A stretch of 64,000 nucleotides of DNA from Marinithermofilum abyssi (GTDB lineage Bacteria; Bacillota; Bacilli; Thermoactinomycetales; DSM-45169), in assembly GCF_014641195.1 (NCBI RefSeq), contig NZ_BMHQ01000005.1, positions 62,001 to 126,000 on the forward strand, written 5' to 3'. A program made the translations under genes and the position numbers. Below the pieces are notes generated by a model, which was not told the DNA's origin, made no database searches, and saw only the letters and a list, made by a program, of their open reading frames with translations. Of this stretch, positions 43,940 to 53,269 are shown one piece after another; the stretch's first letter is position 1; each line of letters opens with the position of its first letter.

Positions 43940-44881
43940 TTATGTCTTAAGCTTCAGCAGACGGATATAGGTCAGGCTGGCGATCATACCAATCACCAAA
44001 AGGACGAGGGAGATTGCGGTCCCGTATCCCAACTGGTAGTTGATAAAGGCTTGGTTGTACATAAAGATCGGCAGGGTTTCGGTCTCCGTCCCCGGCCCGC
44101 CGCCAGTCAGTGCATAGATTAGGGTGAACAGCCCCAAAGTCTGTAGCGTGATCAACACCATATTGGTCGAGATCGATCCGCGGATGATCGGCAGCGTCAC
44201 ATGCCACAGCCGCTGCCAACCGGTGGCGCCATCAATCTTCGCTGCTTCTTCCACCTCTTTGGGAACATCGTCGAGGGCCGCCTGGTAGACGAGCATGGAA
44301 AACGCCGTTCCGTGCCAAATGTTAGCAATCACAACACTTACCATCGGGAACTGGTACAACCACGCAACCGGCTTTAAACCGACGCTCTCAAGCACCACAT
44401 TGGCCGTACCCTGATCACTGAAGAAGGCAAACCATACAAACGCCACGACTACCTCCGGGGTTACCCATCCCGCCATGACCACCGTGCCGATAATTCTCCG
44501 AAATGACCGGGAGCGCTCCCTCATGAGTGAGGCCAGGGTAAACCCCAGTACCTGCTGACCCAGGATCGCCGAAAAGATAAGAAAGACCATTGTGTTCAAC
44601 ACGCTGATGCGGAAACTCGGGTCGGAAAACATCGTCACGAAGTTCTTAAACCCGACAAAGTCCATATCCCTCGCCGCACTGCCTGTCAGCGACATGTTGG
44701 TAAAGGAAAATAAAATTGTCAACAGGATAGGGGCAAAGAAAAATAGCAAGAGCAAAATCCATGAAGGCAATAGAAACAGAATGGACCGCACGTGTTCGCG
44801 TTTTCCTTTTTTTTCTAACGAACCGGCATTCGACAAGTTCCTTTGCGAACTTTTCTCGTGTACAAGCTCGATCGCCATCAT
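43940..44881 (-). CDS. Sugar ABC transporter permease (MalF type)
   Basis: The 313-residue permease has a cytoplasmic N-terminus of about 35 residues, six membrane segments, and the coupling motif EEAAKIDGATGWQRLWHVTLP. The ATG follows GGAGGAGGGG. It lies 15 bases after the binding-protein gene. Confidence 0.92.
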   Translation of the reverse strand: MMAIELVHEKSSQRNLSNAGSLEKKGKREHVRSILFLLPSWILLLLFFFAPILLTILFSFTNMSLTGSAARDMDFVGFKNFVTMFSDPSFRISVLNTMVFLIFSAILGQQVLGFTLASLMRERSRSFRRIIGTVVMAGWVTPEVVVAFVWFAFFSDQGTANVVLESVGLKPVAWLYQFPMVSVVIANIWHGTAFSMLVYQAALDDVPKEVEEAAKIDGATGWQRLWHVTLPIIRGSISTNMVLITLQTLGLFTLIYALTGGGPGTETETLPIFMYNQAFINYQLGYGTAISLVLLVIGMIASLTYIRLLKLKT

Positions 44882-44896
44882 TCCCCTCCTCCTAAC

Positions 44897-46258
44897 CTAC
44901 TCCTTTTTCATGACGTTCTCCGGCCCCACCAAGGCTTCGACACTCTGTGCGTATTGCTCCATGGCTTGCTCGGGGCTGGCTTTGCCGGTGGCGACGGACT
45001 CCACGGCAATTTGAATTTTGGTGGAAACCGCCGGATAATCCTCGTTGCCGGGACGGAAGTCGGTGAATTCCAAAAACTCTGTAGACTGTTGAAAATTTCT
45101 TCCCGGCGCATTCTGGTATTCGGGATCCTCCGCCACATCATCGCGGGGGGTCAAGTCGCCTTCATTGAGGACATAGTACTTGTTGTTTTCTTTGTTTGTG
45201 GCCAGCTTGATGAACTCCCAGGCCAGATCCTTGTGTTTCGACTTGGCAGAGATGGAGAGCGCCCATCCGCCGGAGAGCGAGATTTTCCCCGGGTCTTGTC
45301 CCCGTTCGGTGGGCATCGGGGCAAACCCGTAAACTTTGGTGCCTTCCGGCCAAGGAGCGGGTCCGCCTTCGACCCAGGAACCCGACAAAAAGCTTCCATG
45401 GAGCGCCATCGCCACTTTTTCTTCCGGCATCGATTGCTCTGCCAGGGTGTTGCCGGCTGTGCCGTTTAAAACTTGGGACAATGGTGGCCCCAGCCCGTTA
45501 GAATAGATATGGTCGATAAAGCGAAGGGCGTGGAGGATACCGGGGCTTTTCACCACCCACTTATCCCGTTTTTCGTCATACAGCGGATCGTCGGTTCCGT
45601 ACAGGAGCATTTCAAAGGTTTGCATCGCGGTGGCCTCCCCGGTGGCCCTTCCTGTAAAAGACCAGAACGGTGTCACTCCAGGGACTTTTTCCTTGATTGT
45701 CCGTGCTGCCGTCAAGATGTCGTTCCAATTTTCAGGCTGCCATGGAACCGGCAACCCCGCTTTTTTGAAAATGTTTTTGTTATACCAGATACCTCGCGTA
45801 TCCGTGCTGAAAGGGACGCCGTAGATCGAGCCGTCCTGGGTGGTCACGCCTTTTTTGACCCGGTCGTTGAAGTTGTCCCAGTCATCCCAGCCTTTTACTC
45901 TCTCAGTCAACGGTTCGATGTAACCGGCGGCAGCGTCCGCGTTGATCATAAACGTATCTTCCGCCACGACATCAGGGGCCGTATCCGCCGACTTCATCAT
46001 CAGCGCCAGTTTGGCGAAAAAGGTGCCTTCCGACGCCTGGATGGGGATGATCTCCACCTTTTTGCCGGGATGGCGCTCCTCAAAGGTCTGTTTTACTTTT
46101 TTCAGCCACTTTTCCGTCCCGGTATTGGGTCCACTATAACGGTAAGCCACTTTGATGGTCGATGAATCCGCCGGTTTGGAGGCTTCATACGAACACGCCG
46201 CTTGCAGTACTGCCAACAGCAAGGAGACGAAAACCAGCATCGCTTTTTTCATCACCAT
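44897..46258 (-). CDS. Sugar ABC transporter substrate-binding lipoprotein
   Basis: The protein of about 453 residues has a lipoprotein signal ending LLAVLQAACSYEAS and an extracellular solute-binding family 1 fold (VAYRYSGPNTGTEKWLKKVK at the start; GVPFSTDTRGIWYNKNIF in the middle). It is different in sequence from the ycj-type binding protein. The ATG at 46256-46258 is close to GGAAGGAGAG; an ATG two codons later is also possible. First gene of the binding protein-MalF-MalG set. Confidence 0.92.
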   Translation of the reverse strand: MVMKKAMLVFVSLLLAVLQAACSYEASKPADSSTIKVAYRYSGPNTGTEKWLKKVKQTFEERHPGKKVEIIPIQASEGTFFAKLALMMKSADTAPDVVAEDTFMINADAAAGYIEPLTERVKGWDDWDNFNDRVKKGVTTQDGSIYGVPFSTDTRGIWYNKNIFKKAGLPVPWQPENWNDILTAARTIKEKVPGVTPFWSFTGRATGEATAMQTFEMLLYGTDDPLYDEKRDKWVVKSPGILHALRFIDHIYSNGLGPPLSQVLNGTAGNTLAEQSMPEEKVAMALHGSFLSGSWVEGGPAPWPEGTKVYGFAPMPTERGQDPGKISLSGGWALSISAKSKHKDLAWEFIKLATNKENNKYYVLNEGDLTPRDDVAEDPEYQNAPGRNFQQSTEFLEFTDFRPGNEDYPAVSTKIQIAVESVATGKASPEQAMEQYAQSVEALVGPENVMKKE

Positions 46259-46381
46259 TCTCTCTCCTTCCGACCAGCTGGAGCGTAAAAAACTTTTCCA
46301 TGACCGAGCTACCGCCCCATTGAGAGAAGAATGCTCTCCCAGTCGATACTCCAATTTGTCCCAGAATTCGGATGCCGCTCG

Positions 46382-46506
46382 TTAAAGTCTCTTCCGATAG
46401 ATCCCGATGATCACCACCCCGTAATGGCGACGCTCCTCCGCAACGCGGTAGGTAATGGAGCCGCCGTGTTGAATCGCTTTCAAATCGCCAGAAAAGTAAT
46501 CCGAGT
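46382..46506 (-). other. Open C-terminal fragment, unidentified
   Basis: Directly after the glycerate kinase stop a different frame reads about 41 codons with convincing protein character (GDLKAIQHGGSITYRVAEE, then YGVVIIGIYRKRL) to TAA 46382-46384. There is no start codon. It may be the tail of a gene lost by deletion. Family not recognised. Confidence 0.35.
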
Positions 46507-47652
46507 TTAGTTGGCGGGGACTCCTATTTGTGTAGCCATCACCCCTTGAAAAAAACTTCGTACCGCTTGTTCAAGCAACTCCTCACCGCGTAGGAGAGCT
46601 TCCTGTTCAGACATTGGAGCGTTTACGATTGAATAAACGGCGGCAATTCCCTTCTGCTGCAATAGCTCAACTCCCGATCCGATCGCGCCGGTAAATGCAA
46701 TCGTCGGAACACCATGCTTTTGAGCCAAACATGCTACACCACCGGGAGCTTTACCATGAAGGGTCTGGCTATCCATCTTCCCTTCTCCCGTCAACACCAA
46801 ATCAGAGCGGGCAATCTTTTCTTCCAACCCGATAATCCGACTGATCAGATCAAATCCTGACTCTAACTTTGCATTACAAAAAGTAAGAAGCGCGGCCCCA
46901 AGACCACCTGCTGAACCACCTCCAGCTTGTTGTTCAATTTTTTGCCGGAAGGTAGACAGCTTTTTCGCGTAGTGTTCCATCCCCTCTTCCAACAAGGGAA
47001 GAAGTTCAGGTCCCGCCCCCTTTTGCGGGGCAAAAACACGAACGCCCCCTTCCTCTCCGATCAACGGGTTGTCCACATCACTTGCAACCGTCACGTTTAC
47101 TTCCTTTAGCCTTGGGTCGATCGACGAAGGATCCATCGTTTCTACTTTTGCCAATCCTTGCCCCCCAGGAAGTACGTCGCGGTTGTCACGATCCAGTACT
47201 TTGACCCCAATCGCTTGTAAAAAGCCGATTCCCCCGTCGACTGTCGCGCTTCCCCCCAGGCCGATAATCACTTCTTTAGGGCCACGCCCCAGCGCGTGGC
47301 GCAGCATCTCCCCCAACCCCCGGGTGGATGCGATCCACGGATTCCGTTGTTTCTGATCGACTTGAGTTAACCCGGAGCATGCTGCTACTTCCATCACAAT
47401 TCTGCCATCTGGCAGTACACCGTAGTATCCATCAACAGGATCACCCATGGGACCGGTGACCTGATGAAAAACTTTTTCTCCCCCACAAGCGGCAAGTAAA
47501 GCATCCACCGTGCCTTCTCCGCCATCTGCCAAAGACACCTGTTCAATCCAGGCATTGGGTATTACGGAGCGGATGCCTGCCGCCATGCTCTTCCCTGCAG
47601 ATAAGCTAGTCATACTTCCTTTAAAAGAATCTGGGGCAATGAGTATTCGCAT
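46507..47652 (-). CDS. glxK: Glycerate kinase (GarK/GlxK family)
   Basis: The 381-residue kinase starts MRILIAPDSFKGSMTS, has SLADGGEGTVDAL (about residue 42), GLGGSATVDGGIGFLQAIG and LVLTGEGKMDSQTLHGKAPGG, the standard signatures of this family. It phosphorylates D-glycerate. The CdaR-type regulator gene lies three bases upstream, the usual partnership. Glycerate could come from glucarate/galactarate, glyoxylate or from glucosylglycerate phosphorolysis by the YcjM-like enzyme elsewhere in this window; the last link is inference. Confidence 0.94.
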   Translation of the reverse strand: MRILIAPDSFKGSMTSLSAGKSMAAGIRSVIPNAWIEQVSLADGGEGTVDALLAACGGEKVFHQVTGPMGDPVDGYYGVLPDGRIVMEVAACSGLTQVDQKQRNPWIASTRGLGEMLRHALGRGPKEVIIGLGGSATVDGGIGFLQAIGVKVLDRDNRDVLPGGQGLAKVETMDPSSIDPRLKEVNVTVASDVDNPLIGEEGGVRVFAPQKGAGPELLPLLEEGMEHYAKKLSTFRQKIEQQAGGGSAGGLGAALLTFCNAKLESGFDLISRIIGLEEKIARSDLVLTGEGKMDSQTLHGKAPGGVACLAQKHGVPTIAFTGAIGSGVELLQQKGIAAVYSIVNAPMSEQEALLRGEELLEQAVRSFFQGVMATQIGVPAN

Positions 47653-47655
47653 TTA

Positions 47656-48897
47656 CTACCCTCCGCTAGATGAAAATTCGTCCTCTTCGTACTGGTGTAG
47701 CAGCATGGACAATTTTAAAAGAAACAAGTCATCGATATTTCGAGGGTTTAAGCCGGTCAAATGCGCAATTTTTTCGAGCCGAGCCAGCAATGTATTTCGG
47801 CGGATTTGCAATGCATTCGCAGCCTGAGTTACATTTAAACCTTTATCCATGTATACCTGCATGGTTTTCCACAGTTTCCCAAACGTTTTTCTATCAGCAT
47901 TGAAAAGTGGTTGAAGATTCCGTTTTGTATACTCTTTTCGCAGCTTAGGATCGATGCTGTCGATGAGCAGCCCCAAGCCCAGTTCGTCATAATGGTAAAT
48001 CAATCGTTTTGGCAGATAACGACGACCAACCTTAACAGCTCGAACCGCTTCGCGATAGGATGAGGAAATCTCAGCCAACTCGTTGTAACAGTTACCGACT
48101 CCGATTTGGACATTCAGGCCAAATTGGCTTGAAATGACTTGCTCGATTCGTTGTCCCAGACGGTTTAACACCGCCTTTTGGCGTTTTGTAGGTTGATCTC
48201 TATCCAAAGCGTAAAGGACCACGAAATGCCCCCCACCTGCAAAGGATACCAAGTGCACGAGCGGATCGCCCACAACCTCCTCAATCTTCTTCATTATTTT
48301 TGTTTTTGTCTGTTGAACCTGGAGTTCACCCGCTAATTGGTCGTTAAATTTCTTCAAATCGGTATACGTGTGGTTGGAAAAATTTCTGATATCGACTACC
48401 ATTGCAATTCGGGAACGTGTTAAATCTATTTGCAAGTTCCATCCGCGGGCAACAAACATATCCATGCTTCTACCAAACTTGCCTGAGATCAAATCCTGGA
48501 TTAAATGCTGACGTGCTTGACTTTCCAAATGGACTTGTTGTTGTAATACCGTCTGCTGCACCATCATTTCGACAGCCATTTTGACAATCTCCCCAAAGGG
48601 GCGTATTTCTGCCGGATCACCCGTAATACCAACAACACCGATGATTTGGTCGTTCCATACAATTGGCAAGTTGACGCCCGGCTTGACTCCGGGCCACTCT
48701 TCACTATCACGAGGGGTGACTTCCACACTTTTCCCAGTAGCGATGACTTTTCGAGCCCCTTTATGGACGGTGTTTAAACGCTCCGTCTCCCCTGTACCGA
48801 TGATGACACCGTTTTGGTCCATGATGTTGATGTTGCACTGAAGGATTGGAATGGTTCTTTCCACCATCTTTTGAGCTATTTCATAAGTCAATTGCAT
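47656..48897 (-). CDS. cdaR: CdaR-family sugar-diacid regulator
   Basis: The protein of about 413 residues has an N-terminal diacid-recognition domain (starts MQLTYEIAQKMVERTIPILQ; then GETERLNTVHKGA), a GGDEF-like middle region and a C-terminal PucR-type HTH (NVTQAANALQIRRNTLLARL). It would activate glycerate or sugar-diacid genes, here the kinase gene three bases downstream. I chose the ATG at 48897, which matches the family N-terminus; a GTG five codons earlier is possible, and the longer frame is the end of the permease pseudogene. Confidence 0.9.
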   Translation of the reverse strand: MQLTYEIAQKMVERTIPILQCNINIMDQNGVIIGTGETERLNTVHKGARKVIATGKSVEVTPRDSEEWPGVKPGVNLPIVWNDQIIGVVGITGDPAEIRPFGEIVKMAVEMMVQQTVLQQQVHLESQARQHLIQDLISGKFGRSMDMFVARGWNLQIDLTRSRIAMVVDIRNFSNHTYTDLKKFNDQLAGELQVQQTKTKIMKKIEEVVGDPLVHLVSFAGGGHFVVLYALDRDQPTKRQKAVLNRLGQRIEQVISSQFGLNVQIGVGNCYNELAEISSSYREAVRAVKVGRRYLPKRLIYHYDELGLGLLIDSIDPKLRKEYTKRNLQPLFNADRKTFGKLWKTMQVYMDKGLNVTQAANALQIRRNTLLARLEKIAHLTGLNPRNIDDLFLLKLSMLLHQYEEDEFSSSGG

Positions 48898-48913
48898 AGT
48901 GGATTCACTCACT

Positions 48914-49793
48914 TCACCAAATGCTACACTTAAGCGGTTTAGGTGGCTTCGGCCCTTGATACGAAGAAGGCGGGATCCAGTTTGTCCGGGCATCATTCGG
49001 AAACTCTCTAAAGTAGAAACGACCTTTGCTCACCGCCGTAAGGATGACATTCACAACAGGGCCAATGATCATGGACAGAAAGGATGCATAGTAGATCGGA
49101 TATACATGAAACACACCCAGCGCACCAATCAAAACGGCAAGGGATAACGAGATCATCCCTGCGGGATTCCAGGAACGAAGGTATTCCTGACGGAATTCAA
49201 CAAAATCGGTCGGGGCCAGTCGCATCACCTTACGACAGATATAGTAATCAGCCAGGATGATAAAAACCCATGTATTCGTTAGGATCCCCGTGATCGCGAG
49301 AAATGTACCCATGTATTGAAGCACGTTCGCTGCGTAGAAAACCACACCCAAAATCCAAATCAACAACATCCACCATTGGCGTCCCGGACGGAAACGGAAT
49401 GCGATGTCCATTGTATTAGAGAGGGCAAGCGAGCCGGAGTAAAGGTTCATCACATTGATCCGGATCTGGGTCACAACGGCAAATACCATTCCGAGGAATC
49501 CCATGACGAACGGAAAGACAAATCCTGGGTCGGAAGCCATCGCGTAACTATTGTTGCCAGTCAAATGCGGAAGTAACGTGTAAGCCAACATCGCCCCCAG
49601 AATGATGACAGCCGTCATCGGTACCAGCATCCCGATCATGATGGTTGCCGTCCCTTTATAGGTCACATCCGGTTTGGCAAAAAGGAATCGGCCACCGATA
49701 ACGTGCCGGAACACGACCGATCGCATAGTCCTCAACGGATTCGGCTTTTGTGATGTCCTGTGGTCCCTCAAACCATTCTTTCCACCTACTCAT
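48914..49793 (-). pseudogene. NCS1-family permease with internal deletion and frameshift
   Basis: The true start is visible at 49793 with GGGAGG upstream: MSRWKEWFEGPQDITKAE, then VEDYAIGRVPARYRWPI, a standard NCS1 N-terminus. The frame stops soon after (TAA). A second frame carries the C-terminal half (LVPMTAVIILGAMLAYTLL, then TQIRINVMNLYSGSLALSN) with about six membrane segments. Roughly 180-200 central residues are missing, including the first membrane helices. Intact it would import a nucleobase or hydantoin-like compound for the nitrilase-family enzyme encoded upstream. Confidence 0.85.
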
Positions 49794-49810
49794 AGATAGC
49801 CTCCCTTCTT

Positions 49811-50674
49811 TTACGTCAATCTGCGGTGAATTTCGGCCAACTGCTCGTACATGGTCGTCGTCAAATCCCTCAAGACAGGAAAGTAGGGACGGATCTCCCT
49901 GATTTTATCCACCTGGATCTCACCGATGGTGACGCTCTCTCCTTCATACGGCGCCTTGCATATAACCGGGCTGCCGGGTACCTTGGTCTCCTTTTCCCCC
50001 GGACCGACAATGCACCCCCCGCCCCAGTACTCCGTCTCCCCTTCTTTGCCGACCAAATTGGCATAAACAAACCAAACCGTATTTTCCATCGCCCGTACCT
50101 GGACAATCGGTTCAAAAATCGATTTCTCAAACCGGGGCGAACCGGAGATCCCGACGAGGATATCCGCCCCCTTCAACGTTAAAGCACGGGCCAGTTCGGG
50201 AAAAAACATGTCATAACAGACCAAAATGCCGATGTTACCGATAGGTGTTCGAAATATCGGCAGATCCTCGCCCGCCTTGAAATATCTCCTGTCGGGAAAA
50301 GCACCCGGTCCCGACTCATCGGTTGCGTGTCCCGGAAGGGTATGCTTCCGCCACTTGCCGATGTAACCCTCCGGCCCGACGAATGCCGCCGAATTATAAT
50401 TAATCCCTTCAATGCTTTTCTCCGGCATCCCCCAAATGATATAAACGTCATGTTCTGCCGCAACCGACGCAAAAAAGTCGGTGGCTGGACCCGGGATCGT
50501 TTCAGCAACTTCAAAAAAATGATCACCACAGTTATAACCTGTTAATGCAAGCTCCGGAAACACAACCAGTTTGGCTCCCTGTTCTACAGCGTTTAAAGTA
50601 AAGGCTTTCATTTTCTCCTGATTACTTTTTTTATCATTCGTCTTCGGTGTTATCTGGCAGATGGCAACCTTCAT
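49811..50674 (-). CDS. Carbon-nitrogen hydrolase (nitrilase superfamily)
   Basis: The 287-residue amidase has the complete Glu-Lys-Cys triad: Glu in LVVFPELALTGY (about residue 42), Lys in IGKWRKHTLPG (about 110) and Cys in IGILVCYDMFFPELAR (about 150). It hydrolyses an amide or carbamoyl group; N-carbamoyl-amino-acid or omega-amide substrates are common in this branch. It is first in a minus-strand set with the NCS1 permease pseudogene and cdaR. Loss of the permease suggests the original pathway is no longer used as before. Confidence 0.9.
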   Translation of the reverse strand: MKVAICQITPKTNDKKSNQEKMKAFTLNAVEQGAKLVVFPELALTGYNCGDHFFEVAETIPGPATDFFASVAAEHDVYIIWGMPEKSIEGINYNSAAFVGPEGYIGKWRKHTLPGHATDESGPGAFPDRRYFKAGEDLPIFRTPIGNIGILVCYDMFFPELARALTLKGADILVGISGSPRFEKSIFEPIVQVRAMENTVWFVYANLVGKEGETEYWGGGCIVGPGEKETKVPGSPVICKAPYEGESVTIGEIQVDKIREIRPYFPVLRDLTTTMYEQLAEIHRRLT

Positions 50675-50845
50675 TCAAAACACCCCATACTGATTTTTCT
50701 GATAAATAATGCTAGGCTAATATGTTGATTATTAAGAATAATATAGTAAGCGTATTTACCTGTAAAGAGGCAATTTGTTCAATATATACCCATGAAAATA
50801 GCTATTTACAGATCATTTTGTTCAGTTAACCTTTTGCGATTCCCC

Positions 50846-51007
50846 TTATTGGTAGCGTTTGACCCACTCACAGATCTGGACGTCACTCCGGATGCCCAAG
50901 CGTTCACGGATGGAACGTAGTGACAGGCCTTCCACCATGTGCAGGCGTACCGTTTCCATTTTAACCTGCGGCGTGTATCGGTTGAACGTTTGCCCCTTTT
51001 TAGCCAT
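50846..51007 (-). pseudogene. IS3-family OrfA (HTH) remnant
   Basis: The ATG at 51005-51007 with AGGGGA upstream starts a 53-residue frame MAKKGQTFNRYTPQVKMETV and ends ... LGIRSDVQICEWVKRYQ before TAA. It is the N-terminal HTH part of an IS3 OrfA; the rest of OrfA and all of OrfB are missing. It borders the decayed N-acetylglucosamine locus. Confidence 0.75.
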
Positions 51008-51117
51008 AAGAAAATCCCCTCCGACAGAACGGTCTTAAGTCATCTTATCAAATGGCCTTTTTTCACTGTCTACCATGAGGGGATGATACCAGCTGATATG
51101 GGATGGTTTCTCAGGAT

Positions 51118-51172
51118 GCTGATGGAGGGGTTCAACCCCCGACCCCTTCATAACGAGCGAAGTACTCCCCGT
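51118..51172. repeat. Short dispersed repeat, copy 1
   Basis: ATGCTGATGGAGGGGTTCAA followed by GACCCCTTCATAACGAGCGA matches a sequence at about 60526-60585 over some 50 bases with a few gaps. It may be the end of an insertion element, since copy 1 sits beside the IS3 OrfA remnant. Confidence 0.5.
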
Positions 51173-51365
51173 ATATGATAAAAGAACAACAAAACTGTAT
51201 TGACGAACAGTCGCTTTTCTATGGTCGTTTGTTTCCTGGATTTCCTTTCTTCCGTTTAGTATACGTTTTGATCCATTGTCCATGCGGGCGGAGACACAAC
51301 TGTGGAGACCCCAGACCGGTACACCTTTGCTAGAGCCGATAATTGCTATTTCCCCCAGCCTAAAC

Positions 51366-51408
51366 ATAAAAGCGGTTGAGCCCAAGGACAAGACTCAACC
51401 GCTTTTAT
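51366..51408 (-). terminator. Terminator of the former PTS operon
   Basis: TAAAAGCGGTTGAG pairs perfectly with CTCAACCGCTTTTA around a 14-base loop, just after the IIA coding region on the minus strand. It can work in both directions. Confidence 0.85.
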
Positions 51409-51444
51409 CGATTTCTATCAGATATCCCAACACCTAAACCTTTG

Positions 51445-51861
51445 TCAGTACCCATCTGCATGTTCGATGGTGACGATACCGCTCGTCCCCTGTTTCAGGC
51501 TCCCCTGCTTACGGAGATGAACCACCTTTTCCTCCGGCAGGTTCGTAAAGACGACCGGCGTAACGATGGAGGGGGCATGAACCCGCACATAGTCGAGATC
51601 GACCTTGGGCAGAGGCTGTCCCTGACAAATCGAATCTCCTTCCGAAACGAGAGCTTCAAACCCCCTCCCGTTCAGCTTGACCGTATCTAGCCCGATTTGA
51701 ATGAGGATCTCACACCCATAGGCGGATTCTACTCCGATCGCATGCTTCGTCGGAAACAGATTGACCACTTTACCGTCCACCAGGGAAACGACAGCACCGG
51801 CCGCCGGTTCGATCCCGAATCCGTCCCCCATCATCTTGCCGGCAAAGACTTCGTCAGGCAC
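51445..51861 (-). pseudogene. PTS glucose/GlcNAc-type IIA domain with the phospho-His lost
   Basis: The 138-residue frame follows the Crr-type IIA fold from VPDEVFAGKMMGDGFGIEP through LFPTKHAIGVES to ILIQIGLDTVKLNG. In functional proteins the second motif reads ILIHIG and its His accepts the phosphate; here it is Gln. The helper His (KHAIG) is kept. The frame extends upstream without a clear start. Together with the broken IIC-IIB segment next to it this points to an inactive gene. Confidence 0.8.
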
Positions 51862-51950
51862 TTCAGTAATTGGACTTCCATAGGCAGGATGAAGTCGTCG
51901 GACTTCAAGAGAGAATACTTTTCCGTGTCCGCAGATTTTCCACGAGGTTC

Positions 51951-52480
51951 CTAGTCGGCCGACTCAGAAGTCCCTTCCCCCCGCTCTATCTGCTGGCGTA
52001 TCGCTTCGGCTACAAATTCGACGTCTGTGCCAACGACCACCTGCAGGTTAGTACCGCTAGTTTTAAAAGACCTTTCGCACCACTTCTTTTCAGGGCGGCT
52101 TCGTCCACTTTGGACATATCCTTCAGCTTTAGATGGAGACGGGTAGTGCAGTTGTCGAGGGAGTCGATGTTATCACCACCGCCCAACCCCCGCAGGTAGC
52201 CCGCTGCCATCCGGTCATACCGATTGCCGGACGCAGCTGCCGGCTCCCCTTCGTCTGCCGGCTCCACCTCCTCTTCATCTTCCCGTCCCGGCGTTTTCAG
52301 GTTCAGCTTTTTAATAAGGAAGTAGAAGAGCAGGAAATAGACGAGACCGTAAATCAGACCGATGCCGAACAGAAGCCACGGACGTTGGGCGATCCCCAAG
52401 TTGAGGAAGAAATCGATCGCTCCCGCCGAAAAGCCGAACCCGTGGTGGATACCCAACAAATAGGCGACGACAAAGGAGCT
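51951..52480 (-). pseudogene. nagE: PTS N-acetylglucosamine-type IIC-IIB, 5' deleted and frameshifted
   Basis: The visible part starts inside IIC (FVVAYLLGIHHGFGFSAGAID), passes the linker, and enters IIB with the phosphorylatable Cys in DNCTTRLHLKL. Near 52060 the frame shifts; the correct ending NLQVVVGTDVEFVAEAIRQ follows in another frame to TAG at 51951. About 350 residues of IIC are missing at the 5' side, where the sequence joins directly to nagA on the opposite strand. Confidence 0.85.
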
Positions 52481-53181
52481 GGCCCCTTTTTCAAAAATGG
52501 CAGAAGTCTGCGCAGGGACAGATCAAACTGGTCACGCTGGACCCTGAACAGGAAGGCGGACTCGATTTGGTCCGCCATCTGACTCAAAACGGGGTCGTCG
52601 CCTCGATCGGCCATTCCGACGCCACTTACCATCAAGTGGATGAGGCCATCGAGGCCGGAGTCACCCATGTTACCCACCTGTACAACGGGATGAGGGGGCC
52701 CCACCATCGGGAGCCGGGCCTGGCTGGGGCAGTGTTGCTGCGGGATGAACTGTATGCCGAAATCATCGCCGACGGCATCCACTGTCGTCCGGAGATGGTA
52801 CTTCTCGCCTACCGCATGAAAACAAGGGATCGGCTCCTCCTCATCACCGACGCCATCCGTGCCAAATGCCTCAGGCGGGGGGTTTACGATCTGGGCGGAC
52901 AGGACGTCCATATGGACGGGACGACGGCCACTCTCCCTGACGGCACTTTAGCCGGCAGCATTCTGAAAATGGGAGACGCTATCAAAAATGTCATCGCCTT
53001 TACCGGCTGCTCCCTGGAGGACATCATTCACATGACCGCCGTCAACCCGGCTCGGCAATTAAAAGTGTTTGACCGCAAGGGCAGCATCTCTTTAGGAAAA
53101 GACGCCGACCTCGTCCTGCTGGATGAAAACCTGGACATTGCGGCCACCTTCTGCCGGGGTAAGCTGGCTTATCAGAGGTAA
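52480..53181 (+). pseudogene. nagA: N-acetylglucosamine-6-phosphate deacetylase, 5' part deleted
   Basis: From about 52481 the plus strand reads PLFQKWQKSAQGQIKLVTL and continues through SIGHSDATYHQVDEA (metal-ligand His), HLYNGMRGPHHREPG and LLITDAI (catalytic Asp) to a normal C-terminus at 53181. The first 150 or so residues, including the first metal ligand Glu, are missing and there is no start. The junction abuts the truncated PTS gene on the other strand. Confidence 0.88.
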
Positions 53182-53269
53182 TGGACATCCTTGCCTTCAA
53201 CATTAGGAAATACAATGTTTGGAGGTCCTGAAACCGCTTAAGGAGGGCTTTCGAGGGAGGAATGTAACC

